Positions 57,567 to 64,000 of a DNA stretch of 64,000 bases are shown piece after piece. The notes beneath the pieces are model-generated. The model did not search any database, was not told the DNA's origin, and saw only the letters and a program-made list of their open reading frames with translations. Source of the DNA: Bifidobacterium sp. WK041_4_12 (lineage in GTDB: Bacteria > Actinomycetota > Actinomycetes > Actinomycetales > Bifidobacteriaceae); the NCBI RefSeq assembly GCF_041080795.1, contig NZ_CP129674.1, forward strand, positions 1 to 64,000, written 5' to 3'. Numbering within the stretch: the first letter of the stretch is position 1; the number at the start of each line of letters is the position of its first letter. A program made the position numbers and the translations under genes.

Positions 57567-58925
57567 ATGTCGTTGTGGCTTAATATCGTGCTGATCTTTG
57601 TATTTCTCGTCATCGGCTCCGTATTTTCAGGTACGGAGCTGGCCTTGGTGTCGCTGCGCGGCTCTCAGATTGAGCAAATGGAGCAGGAAGATGCCAAGGG
57701 TGCGCGAGTGGGCAAAATTGCACGCGATCCGAATACATTTCTTTCCACAGTGCAGATTGGCGTCACCCTTTCTGGTTTTCTTTCCGCATCGTTTGGCGCA
57801 TCATCGCTTGCACCGCAGATAGTGCCGATGCTTAGCTCCTGGGGTATGCCCAACAATGTGGCATCACCGCTGACAACAGTCGTTCTGACTCTGATCATTT
57901 CATATTTCTCCATCGTGATTTCCGAGATGGTGCCCAAACGCATCGCCATGCAACGCACCGAACAGATTGCACGAGCAACCGTTCCTGCCATTCATGTGTT
58001 CTCTGCCGTGTGCAAGCCTCTGATCTGGCTTATCGGCAAGAATACGAATGGCATCGTGAGACTGCTGGGCTTCGACCCGCAGCAGACCAACACGCAGGTC
58101 AGCGATGACGAGCTCAGGGTTCTTGTCTCAAGCAATACGCATCTGAGCAAGGATGAACGCACCATTCTGGACGATGTCTTCGATGCGTCAGAAACGATTG
58201 TCGCCGAAGTCATGCGACCGCGCGCCGATGTCACCTTCCTTGACGCCGACATGTCTTTGCATGACGCGGCTGTCTTCGTACGCAATGAGCCCTATTCGCG
58301 ATATCCGGTCAAAGGCAAGGATTTTGACGATGTGCTTGGTTTCGTGCATGTCCGCGATTTACTCGATGTTCGCGATTCGAATGCCAAAACCGTTGCCGAC
58401 GTGACCCGTGACGGCATCTCGCTGCCAGGCACTTCAAAGCTGCTTCCCAGCCTCGAAATGCTGCGTAAACGTGGCATCCATCTCGCCGTAGTCATCGATG
58501 AATACGGTGGTACGGACGGCATCGTCACGCTTGAGGACATGACAGAGGAGCTGGTCGGCGATATCCGAGATGAATATGACCTGCCTGAAACGTCTGGGAA
58601 GCCACGGCAAAAGCAGACCGCGTTCGTCAACGGCATCGCCACGATTGACGGCGGCATGACCATCGAAGATTTTGCGGATGTGACCGGCATCGAACTGGAA
58701 GACGGACCTTACGAAACAGTTGCCGGATACTTCCTTGCTCACACCGGAAAGATGGGCCAAATCGGTGAGATTCTGCACTCCGATGACGGCTATGACATGG
58801 TCGTCACGCAGGTCGAGGGAAGACGCATCGAAACGATACAGGTACGCCGCAGGCAGAACATGAAGCCCCTGAATCCGTTGACCGGCTCAGGCAACGAGGC
58901 GGATGCGGCACAACAAGGAGTCTGA
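57567..58925 (+). CDS. CNNM/HlyC-CorC family membrane protein
   Basis: The 452-residue protein has the DUF21 membrane domain (about 1-190, starting with a hydrophobic span and SGTELALVSLRGSQIEQ), a CBS pair (about 205-335, MRPRADVTFLDADMSLHDA and VIDEYGGTDGIVTLEDMTEELVGDI in pieces) and a C-terminal CorC_HlyC domain. Members are linked to Mg2+ or Co2+ transport rather than haemolysis. GGAG precedes the ATG. Confidence 0.92.
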   Translation: MSLWLNIVLIFVFLVIGSVFSGTELALVSLRGSQIEQMEQEDAKGARVGKIARDPNTFLSTVQIGVTLSGFLSASFGASSLAPQIVPMLSSWGMPNNVASPLTTVVLTLIISYFSIVISEMVPKRIAMQRTEQIARATVPAIHVFSAVCKPLIWLIGKNTNGIVRLLGFDPQQTNTQVSDDELRVLVSSNTHLSKDERTILDDVFDASETIVAEVMRPRADVTFLDADMSLHDAAVFVRNEPYSRYPVKGKDFDDVLGFVHVRDLLDVRDSNAKTVADVTRDGISLPGTSKLLPSLEMLRKRGIHLAVVIDEYGGTDGIVTLEDMTEELVGDIRDEYDLPETSGKPRQKQTAFVNGIATIDGGMTIEDFADVTGIELEDGPYETVAGYFLAHTGKMGQIGEILHSDDGYDMVVTQVEGRRIETIQVRRRQNMKPLNPLTGSGNEADAAQQGV

Positions 58926-58971
58926 GACCAAGGGATGCGCAACAAGTCATAAATGTTCACGTTTCACTGAT

Positions 58972-58999
58972 TTGACTTCTTGAATGCGGCATTTACGCT
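58972..58999 (+). promoter_or_regulatory. candidate dps promoter
   Basis: TTGACT (58,972-58,977) and TACGCT (58,994-58,999) are 16 bases apart, about 90 bases upstream of the dps start. No iron or peroxide regulator box is evident. Confidence 0.4.
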
Positions 59000-59089
59000 A
59001 GTGATTAGGGTGCAAAAGCAATGGCTTCCATCTGTTGAATCGCACCAACGAACACGATGGAATGCCCAACATTATACGAAGGAGTTTTT

Positions 59090-59569
59090 ATGGCATTGAC
59101 TTTCACGGTTCCCGGACTTGATGAAGCAGCTTCCGAGAAGATTATCTCCATTTTGCAGAACAGACTGAGCCAGGAACAAGAGGCTTCACTGGTGCTCAAG
59201 CACGCTCACTGGAACGTAACCGGCCCAAACTTCATTGCAGTGCACTTGATGCTTGATCCACAGGTCGACGAGGTCAGGAACATGGCCGATGAGACCGCAG
59301 AGCGCATTGCAACCCTCGGCGGTTCACCAGATGGCCGCCCTGAGGCGATCATTCGTAACCGCACTTGGAAGGGCGTGGACCTGGATGGTCGTAAGTCCAC
59401 TCTTGACTATCTGAAGGCGCTGTGCGGTTTCTATGATTCATTCATCGCCGATGACCGCGAGGCCATCAAGGAATTGGATGAACTTGATGTTGTCAGCTCC
59501 AACATCATTCAGGATCATGTGCAGAAGCTCGAAGCCTTCCAGTGGTTCATGAGAAGCCATTTGATCTGA
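59090..59569 (+). CDS. dps: Dps/ferritin-like DNA-protection and iron-storage protein
   Basis: This 159-residue four-helix protein shows the Dps pattern KHAHWNVTGPNF (His40) with a second His52 and acidic residues of ADETAERIATLGG, which form the inter-subunit ferroxidase site. It stores iron using peroxide and protects DNA. ATG at 59,090 is chosen because AAGGAG lies six bases upstream; a frame from 59,057 has none. With the siderophore operon it points to active iron handling. Confidence 0.93.
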   Translation: MALTFTVPGLDEAASEKIISILQNRLSQEQEASLVLKHAHWNVTGPNFIAVHLMLDPQVDEVRNMADETAERIATLGGSPDGRPEAIIRNRTWKGVDLDGRKSTLDYLKALCGFYDSFIADDREAIKELDELDVVSSNIIQDHVQKLEAFQWFMRSHLI

Positions 59570-59593
59570 GTTCTCTCGCATAGAGATTTCACA

Positions 59594-59695
59594 CAGTGCG
59601 CCTTCGGTGCAGCTTTTCAGCAGTTTTAGTTTTCTGCAGTTTTTAGTTTTCTGCAGTTTTTACGAAAGCGATTCCGAAGGCACACTGTTCTTTTT
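59594..59695 (+). terminator. long-loop terminator after dps containing a tandem repeat
   Basis: CAGTGCGCCTTCGG (59,594-59,607) pairs with 59,674-59,687 with one G-T pair and is followed by TTCTTTTT. The 66-base loop contains three copies of a 16-17-base unit, CTGCAGTTTTTAGTTTT (59,618-59,665). Confidence 0.65.
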
Positions 59696-59786
59696 GTGTG
59701 GCTGTTTGTGTGTCTGTTTGTGTGGCTTTGCATGCAATAGATGCACGGCTCAAGCTGGAATCAGCTTTGAATCAGCCTGGAATCAG
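59695..59786. repeat. two further short tandem repeats
   Basis: TGTGTGGCTGTT and two close copies of this 12-base unit run from 59,695 to 59,730. A unit like CTGGAATCAGC is repeated three times from 59,755 to about 59,787, reaching the end of the next gene. Confidence 0.8.
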
Positions 59787-60517
59787 CCGATGATGTGGTG
59801 ATTCAGAGTGCGACGGCGTTGTTTCCAGTCCGGCATGAATGCGGTCATATAACGCTGGAATGTCGCGCCGTGACCGGAAGCCCAGAGGTGTGTCAGCTCA
59901 TGGACGAGCACATATTCGAGTAGCTCAGGCTCAAGCCACGCCAGTTCAAGATTCAGGCGAATTCGCCGTGTGGCAGGCGTGCACGATCCCCAGCGGGTTG
60001 TCATAAGTCTCAAGGAAATGTTGCTCGGCTCACGGCCAACAATCGGCAGCCACTTGTTCAGCAATGCAGGTAGGACGGCGTTCATTCTTTGTCGAGCCTC
60101 GTTTTTTCTGGCAGTCGACCAGACTTGCTTCGTTCCCGATTCCATGGCCGCACTTCTTGCCTCGCCAAGCTCCCTTTCTGCTTGTTCAATCCAATCCCAC
60201 CGGTTCTCAATAAAATCTCGGATAGTGCCGTCTGATATCCGAAATGGTGCAGTTACAGCGATTCTGCCGTCCTTGGTTTGAATGCGCAGGTACATGTTCT
60301 TCACAGACTTGCGGGTAATCGTGACCGGTCTGCCATGGAATTCGGCTGTATGAACGGTGGTTGTTCGGGCGGTACGCCTCGTGACACCTCTTGTATTCGC
60401 ACTCACCTTGTTCTGCAACCAACCCTTGCCATGTCTCGACCACACATTCAGATTCATTTCGCGCATGCCCACAAGCTGCGACGATGTAACGATGCGAATA
60501 ACCGCACTATCATCCAC
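59783..60517 (-). CDS. YgjP-like (DUF45) zinc metallopeptidase
   Basis: The 244-residue protein carries VHELTHLWASGHGATF, the HExxH-x5-H zinc site of the YgjP/DUF45 group, and upstream the usual TTRWGSCTPATRRIRLNLELAWLEPELLEYV block in pieces. The start used is GTG at 60,517 with AGGA seven bases upstream; a later Met (MREMNLNVW) is possible because the first 75 residues are not conserved in appearance. The substrate is unknown. Confidence 0.88.
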   Translation of the reverse strand: MDDSAVIRIVTSSQLVGMREMNLNVWSRHGKGWLQNKVSANTRGVTRRTARTTTVHTAEFHGRPVTITRKSVKNMYLRIQTKDGRIAVTAPFRISDGTIRDFIENRWDWIEQAERELGEARSAAMESGTKQVWSTARKNEARQRMNAVLPALLNKWLPIVGREPSNISLRLMTTRWGSCTPATRRIRLNLELAWLEPELLEYVLVHELTHLWASGHGATFQRYMTAFMPDWKQRRRTLNHHIIG

Positions 60518-60629
60518 CTATTATTTCCTGTCATATTCGCTCAACCAGCATAGAACATGGTGCTGTTTTTCGGCTGGCAATGCGCGGCAGCATAAGGAAA
60601 AATCCATGCCCGAAAACGACACGGTGGAA

Positions 60630-60658
60630 TTGACTTCATGAGGCTAAGACTGTATCGT
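60630..60658 (+). promoter_or_regulatory. promoter of the tRNA-Ile/tRNA-Ala pair
   Basis: TTGACT (60,630-60,635) and TATCGT (60,653-60,658) are separated by exactly 17 bases, about 30 bases before tRNA-Ile. No other gene could use it. Confidence 0.65.
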
Positions 60659-60689
60659 ATCTCCTTGTGTGTTTTACACGCACAAAAGC

Positions 60690-60763
60690 GGGCCCGTAGC
60701 TCAGGTGGTTAGAGCGCATCCCTGATAAGGATGAGGTCGGAGGTTCAAGTCCTCCCGGGCCCA
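60690..60763 (+). tRNA. tRNA-Ile (GAT)
   Basis: A 74-nt cloverleaf with acceptor GGGCCCG/CGGGCCC, anticodon GAT at 60,724-60,726 and T-arm GGAGGTTCAAGTCCTCC. The CCA end is not encoded. Confidence 0.97.
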
Positions 60764-60788
60764 CGCTAAGTTAACTATTTGGCAATTC

Positions 60789-60861
60789 GGGGCTATGGCG
60801 CAGCTGGTAGCGCATCTGCTTTGCAAGCAGAGGGTCGGGAGTTCGAATCTCCCTAGCTCCA
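60789..60861 (+). tRNA. tRNA-Ala (TGC)
   Basis: A 73-nt cloverleaf with acceptor GGGGCTA/TAGCTCC (one G-T pair), anticodon TGC at 60,822-60,824 and T-arm GGGAGTTCGAATCTCCC. It lies 25 bases after tRNA-Ile. Its 3' end is the likely attachment site of the adjacent integrase element. Confidence 0.97.
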
Positions 60862-60873
60862 CGGTTATCAAAG

Positions 60874-60901
60874 GGCCGGTCCGTCGTGACCGGCCTTTTT
60901 T
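60874..60901 (+). terminator. terminator of the tRNA pair
   Basis: GGCCGGTC (60,874-60,881) and GACCGGCC (60,888-60,895) form a perfect 8-bp stem with a six-base loop, followed by six T residues. Confidence 0.9.
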
Positions 60902-61052
60902 GTTGCCATTTCAGTGTTTTCCCCTTGTGCTTCCATGGTTTCCCGGTTGGTCTGTCTTGACGTGCAATGCCGTGTTTTCGCTTGCTGTTTCCTGTTTGGC
61001 GTGGTAATTCATGTGGTAAAAGCAGCATGGTTCACGGGTGCAGGAGGATGTT

Positions 61053-62354
61053 ATGACTCGGAGATTCGGTACGCTTCGGCACAAGAGCAATCGGACGAGC
61101 GCGTGGATAGAGGCGAGTTATCTGACGCCCTTCTGGGCTTTTGATAAGTGGCCTGGATTGAGGGAGCGTCAGTATGCCAGCTTCGACATTGATGACGAGG
61201 CCGGTGCACTGGTGTGGCTCAGGGACGCCAAGCTTCGTATCGACGCCCATTCATGGCAGCCTGAAAGGGAGATCCTTCGGGAGCAGCAGCGTCGCTCGTT
61301 GACCTTCGCGCAATACTTTGAACAATGGCTGAGTCTGCGACGCACCCGGTCGGGCGACCAACTCCAGGCAGGCACGGTCTACAGGATACGCAAGGACGCG
61401 ACGAACCATATCCTCCCGTTTTTTGGCAAACGACGCTTGGCCGAGATCACGAGCCGTGATGTGGATCGGTGGTGGGACGGGTTGGATCACTCGCAGCGCA
61501 GCATGTGCATCAATGCACTCAAAGTGCTCAAGAGCGTGTTGGCATCCGCCAGCAGTCCCGGGCCCGATGGGGAAAGCCCAATGATTTCCAGGAATCCCTG
61601 CACCATCATGACACCATCGCAGCGACGCAACACCGAGACGGTGCCCGCCACGCTCGCACAGGTACGCATGATCTACGAGGCCATGCCCGAACGGTACCGT
61701 GCGGCGGTGTACATCGCCGTATTCTGCAACGGCCCGCGCATCGGCGAGATCTGCGCGCTCACCAGAAGCAGCATCGATCTGGACCATTTGGTGCTTCATA
61801 TTCGCTCGAGCCGCAAGACCATTGGACCGGAACTGATCGGCAGCACCAAAACCGAGCACAGTGAACGCGACGAGAGCATACCTCCGCAATTGAAACCAAT
61901 GATGGAGACGCTACTCGACCTTACCGGTCCCGAAGCTGGTGCTTTTATTTTCCCCGGCGTCAATGACCATTCGGCCCCGTTGCACCCCAACACGCTCAGA
62001 GGCTGGTACGACAAGGCCCGAATCCAGGCGGGACGCAAGGATCTTCGTTTTCATGATCTGCGTCATACGGCGTTGACGTTGCTGGCCCAGCAGGGTGCGA
62101 CGGTGCGTGAGATCATGGATGCAGCCGGTCATTCGGATCCGCAGACCGCGATGCGTTACCAGCACAGTGTCCAGTCGCGGTCAAGGGATCTCGCGAGGCA
62201 GATAGGTTCGCTCATTCCCGGTGAGGATACCGTCGAGTCGCTGCGTTCGCGTATACGGGATAACGATCAACGCATAAAGGAACTCAAGCAGCAGAACGAA
62301 CAACTGACGATACGGCTCACCGCTGTTATGAGGAAAGCTGAAAAACTCAAATAA
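61053..62354 (+). CDS. int: tyrosine recombinase/integrase
   Basis: The 433-residue protein has a core-binding helical domain (about 85-165, TFAQYFEQWLSLRR) and a catalytic domain with the first Arg in NGPRIGEICAL, HDLRHTALTLL, AGHSDPQTAMRY with the nucleophile Tyr near 369. The C-terminus is a 30-residue coiled-coil-like tail (DNDQRIKELKQQNEQL). ATG at 61,053 has AGGAGG upstream. The gene runs away from tRNA-Ala, which suggests integration there. It is convergent with the ImmA-like gene. Confidence 0.95.
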   Translation: MTRRFGTLRHKSNRTSAWIEASYLTPFWAFDKWPGLRERQYASFDIDDEAGALVWLRDAKLRIDAHSWQPEREILREQQRRSLTFAQYFEQWLSLRRTRSGDQLQAGTVYRIRKDATNHILPFFGKRRLAEITSRDVDRWWDGLDHSQRSMCINALKVLKSVLASASSPGPDGESPMISRNPCTIMTPSQRRNTETVPATLAQVRMIYEAMPERYRAAVYIAVFCNGPRIGEICALTRSSIDLDHLVLHIRSSRKTIGPELIGSTKTEHSERDESIPPQLKPMMETLLDLTGPEAGAFIFPGVNDHSAPLHPNTLRGWYDKARIQAGRKDLRFHDLRHTALTLLAQQGATVREIMDAAGHSDPQTAMRYQHSVQSRSRDLARQIGSLIPGEDTVESLRSRIRDNDQRIKELKQQNEQLTIRLTAVMRKAEKLK

Positions 62355-62410
62355 ACACGGGGACGGACTCGACTTTCCCCTCAACTCTCATGTGTGCAGC
62401 ATGAGCGTGC

Positions 62411-62875
62411 TCAGATTCGGTACAGTGTCTGTTGCTGATGGCTCGCCATGTCTTGGCTCATTGCCAGGTAGTTGCGGAAGTCCTCGATGACTTGCACGGT
62501 GACGTCCAGCTCGCAGGCGATGGCGTAGACGTCACCGTCGTATTCGTTCTCGGCGAGGGCGTATTCGCACGGCCGTATGAGCTTGGACGCGGTTTCCATG
62601 CGGGCATGGCGCTCGATCTTCGAGCCCAGGGTTCCCGAACAGGTTTCGTCGGCGTGCTCCCAGTGCACGAGCTCGTGCGCCAGGGTGCAGCGTTGCTGGG
62701 CGCTGATGAGCCGCTGGTCTATGAGGATGAGCTTCGTCGCTTCATCGTATATTCCGGTGAGATCCCCCGGAAGCAGAGTGTTGACGACACTCACGTCGAG
62801 GTGCTCGGTGTCGTTGACGATCTGCGTGTATGTCCGGTGCAGGAAATCGGGGAGGACGCGCCTGTTATCGTCCAT
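62411..62875 (-). CDS. ImmA/IrrE-type metallopeptidase
   Basis: The 154-residue protein contains LAHELVHWEHADE (His67, Glu68, His71), the zinc peptidase motif of the ImmA/IrrE family. In ICEBs1-like elements such peptidases cleave the partner repressor to trigger excision. ATG at 62,875 overlaps the end of the repressor gene by 11 bases, so the two are coupled. The longer frame to 62,935 lies inside the repressor gene. Confidence 0.88.
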   Translation of the reverse strand: MDDNRRVLPDFLHRTYTQIVNDTEHLDVSVVNTLLPGDLTGIYDEATKLILIDQRLISAQQRCTLAHELVHWEHADETCSGTLGSKIERHARMETASKLIRPCEYALAENEYDGDVYAIACELDVTVQVIEDFRNYLAMSQDMASHQQQTLYRI

Positions 62876-63254
62876 CGCCGCCTGCCGCCTCAACCCATTT
62901 GTTGGGGTCGTGCGATGCCGCGAGCCTGACATCATGGCTGGCTATCTTGTTGAGCACGTACGCTGTCTTGTCCGCTTCGGACAATTCGCTTGGCTGCGAC
63001 TCCCCCAGGGTGACGGGTCCCCGCTGATCACGTTCGATGAACGCTTCGGCGGATTGGATGAGTTCGTGGGGGTAGACGCCGAACACCTCGGCGAGTTGGG
63101 CGAGCTGGGTGACCTTGATGTCACGCTCATTCTTGAGAATGCGGATCAGGGTGCGTTCGGGAACGCCCGAGCGTTCCGCGAGCCGTTTGATCGTCAGCCC
63201 CGCCGCCGATCGTTCGGATGCTATGGTCTTCGCTGTAGCTTCGTTCATGTCCAT
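62865..63254 (-). CDS. helix-turn-helix repressor of the element
   Basis: The 129-residue protein has an XRE-type helix-turn-helix (about 8-62: LTIKRLAERSGVPERTLIRIL) and a C-terminal tail of about 60 residues. Coupling to the ImmA-like gene and divergence from the Cro-like gene identify it as the likely lysogeny repressor. The start ATG (63,254, or 63,248 two codons in) lies within an operator-like palindrome, and a TATAGA box eight bases upstream suggests a nearly leaderless mRNA. Confidence 0.88.
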   Translation of the reverse strand: MDMNEATAKTIASERSAAGLTIKRLAERSGVPERTLIRILKNERDIKVTQLAQLAEVFGVYPHELIQSAEAFIERDQRGPVTLGESQPSELSEADKTAYVLNKIASHDVRLAASHDPNKWVEAAGGDGR

Positions 63255-63335
63255 ATGGACACTCTATAACACTGAACAGTCATTATCAAGCCCTATATGG
63301 GCACTTCCGATATTGACATACTGCCTGTTTGGGCA
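63248..63335. promoter_or_regulatory. divergent control region with three candidate operators
   Basis: Three palindromic sites share inner CC...GG half-sites: TGTCCATATGGACA (63,248-63,261, perfect), GCCCTATATGGGC (63,290-63,302) and TGCCTGTTTGGGCA (63,322-63,335). Between and around them are TATAGA with TTGATA on the reverse strand, and TTGACA (63,313-63,318) with TTAACA 17 bases later on the forward strand. The arrangement resembles a phage immunity switch. Confidence 0.6.
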
Positions 63336-63340
63336 TTAAC

Positions 63341-63640
63341 ATGTCTTTCATGGACAGTTCAAGTTTCGCGACACTCGTCGCGCACCATGTCGCGGCGGTC
63401 ATCACCCGGTCGGGCGCTTCCATACTGCGTGCCTCGCAGCTGACGGGGATCCCTCGGATGACCCTGATCCGCCGGCTGCGCTTCCCCTCCACATCACCAT
63501 TCGATGTGCATGAGCTGGAGATGCTGGCGCGAGCCTTCCACGTCGACATCGAGACCCTGGTAAGCCCCGTCGAAGAGGCGGCCCTACCAGTGCCGGACAC
63601 GCATCACGGGGTTACGGGCGAAAGGGCCGATCATGATTAG
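63341..63640 (+). CDS. Cro-like helix-turn-helix protein
   Basis: The 99-residue protein shows ASILRASQLTGIPRMTLIRRL, a helix-turn-helix like that of the divergent repressor, followed by a helical segment (FDVHELEMLARAFHVDIETLV). A TTGACA/TTAACA promoter lies directly before the start, so translation may begin on a leaderless mRNA at ATG 63,341 or, more probably by distance, 63,350. It overlaps the next gene by eight bases. Confidence 0.75.
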   Translation: MSFMDSSSFATLVAHHVAAVITRSGASILRASQLTGIPRMTLIRRLRFPSTSPFDVHELEMLARAFHVDIETLVSPVEEAALPVPDTHHGVTGERADHD

Positions 63641-63860
63641 CAGTGACGGATTCGTGCCGAAGTGGGTGAATCTGAGTGAGGCGTCGATCATGCTGGGCAT
63701 GGATCGTCGCCAGATCCTCAAGCTCGGCAGGGAGGGTGTGCTGCGCGTATGCCAGCCCTCACGCCAGTATCGGGTGTCCACGGACAGCATCGAGCATCTG
63801 GACGAACGACTCGCCGAGGTGCGCAGCACCGCGAGGATCCATCGCAGGAGACGCCCGTGA
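63633..63860 (+). CDS. excisionase-like helix-turn-helix protein
   Basis: This 75-residue protein has a MerR-like/HTH_17 motif (WVNLSEASIMLGMDRRQILKL, then VCQPSRQYRVSTDSIEHL) of the kind used by excisionases and small phage regulators. It overlaps the genes on both sides by a few bases (GTGA at its stop), so the three are one transcript. Confidence 0.75.
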   Translation: MISSDGFVPKWVNLSEASIMLGMDRRQILKLGREGVLRVCQPSRQYRVSTDSIEHLDERLAEVRSTARIHRRRRP

Positions 63861-64000
63861 GTCTGCGCAGCATGCTGTGGGCGTTGAACGACGCGCCCAC
63901 GGGCAAGGATACGACCGCGAAGGTCATCCTGATCGCCTTGGGTGATTACGCCAATCCCGACGGCACCGGCGCCTACCCCAGTCTGGCGACACTGTCCCGG
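63857..64000 (+). CDS. partial replication protein-like, helix-turn-helix N-terminus
   Basis: Only the first 48 residues are present before the window ends. The segment TTAKVILIALGDYANPDGTGAYPSLATLSR, read in two parts, is the typical beginning of phage and plasmid helix-turn-helix replication proteins. The start is GTG at 63,857, overlapping the previous stop; AGGAG lies eight bases upstream. Confidence 0.6.
   Translation, partial: MSLRSMLWALNDAPTGKDTTAKVILIALGDYANPDGTGAYPSLATLSR

Larger units (their letters stand above)
60862..64000. mobile_element. left end of an integrative element or prophage at tRNA-Ala
   Basis: A tyrosine integrase starts about 190 bases after tRNA-Ala and is followed by a lysogeny-type module (ImmA-like peptidase and repressor on one strand; Cro-like, excisionase-like and replication-type genes on the other). 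G+C looks higher than in the flanking chromosome. No second attachment site is in the window, so the element continues past 64,000. Repeated GTGGTAA at 61,001-61,007 and 61,013-61,019 could be integrase arm sites. The precise left boundary is inferred. Confidence 0.8.

Overview
The window comes from a Bifidobacterium chromosome. The reverse-strand 16S rRNA carries bifidobacterial signatures, and the gene content fits: no heme pathway, many GH13 and GH36 glycosidases with sugar ABC transporters, and transsulfuration-type methionine genes. The species cannot be fixed by eye; the 16S variable regions look like the food and cold-associated psychraerophilum/crudilactis type, but this is only an impression. 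Coding is dense on both strands and most genes have a clear Shine-Dalgarno sequence.

Layout: (1) 1-5,310, a reverse-strand rRNA operon (16S, 23S, 5S, terminator) whose 16S-23S spacer has no tRNA. (2) 6.0-12.0 kb, a Sir2 deacetylase and a five-gene ferric-siderophore uptake operon (binding lipoprotein, two FecCD permeases, ATPase, siderophore-interacting reductase). (3) 12.3-13.6 kb, ilvA. (4) 13.7-25.2 kb, a first alpha-glucan/glucoside locus: LacI regulator, ABC importer, debranching-type glucosidase, fused trehalose-6-phosphate synthase/phosphatase and a GH13 alpha-glucosidase. (5) 25.3-34.5 kb, a second locus resembling bifidobacterial raffinose clusters: GH13 alpha-glucosidase, ABC importer, ROK regulator and GH36 alpha-galactosidase. 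(6) 34.8-46.4 kb, housekeeping and ion transport: ketopantoate reductase-like protein, TadA, P-type ATPase, Na+/H+ antiporter, esterase, membrane protein, histidine phosphatase, ClC protein. (7) 46.6-56.6 kb, a sulfur amino acid neighbourhood: a MetB-type enzyme, an SDR, a Liv-type ABC transporter built from two fused proteins, a UROD-fold protein with the zinc ligand pattern of corrinoid/CoM methyltransferases, and a MetY-type sulfhydrylase behind a structured leader. (8) 56.7-60.5 kb, carbonic anhydrase, CNNM/HlyC protein, Dps, YgjP-like metallopeptidase. (9) 60.7-64.0 kb, tRNA-Ile and tRNA-Ala, then the start of an integrative element or prophage (integrase, ImmA-like peptidase, repressor, Cro-like and excisionase-like proteins, partial replication protein) running off the window.

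The most promising points are the sulfur neighbourhood (methyltransferase-like protein, doubly fused transporter, structured leaders before metB and metY), the three-operator switch of the integrative element, an orphan terminator with a short leader ORF near 44.0 kb, and several long inverted or tandem repeats next to the sugar genes. The gene functions are family assignments made by reading motifs. The regulatory elements are read from sequence symmetry only and have not been folded or aligned computationally.
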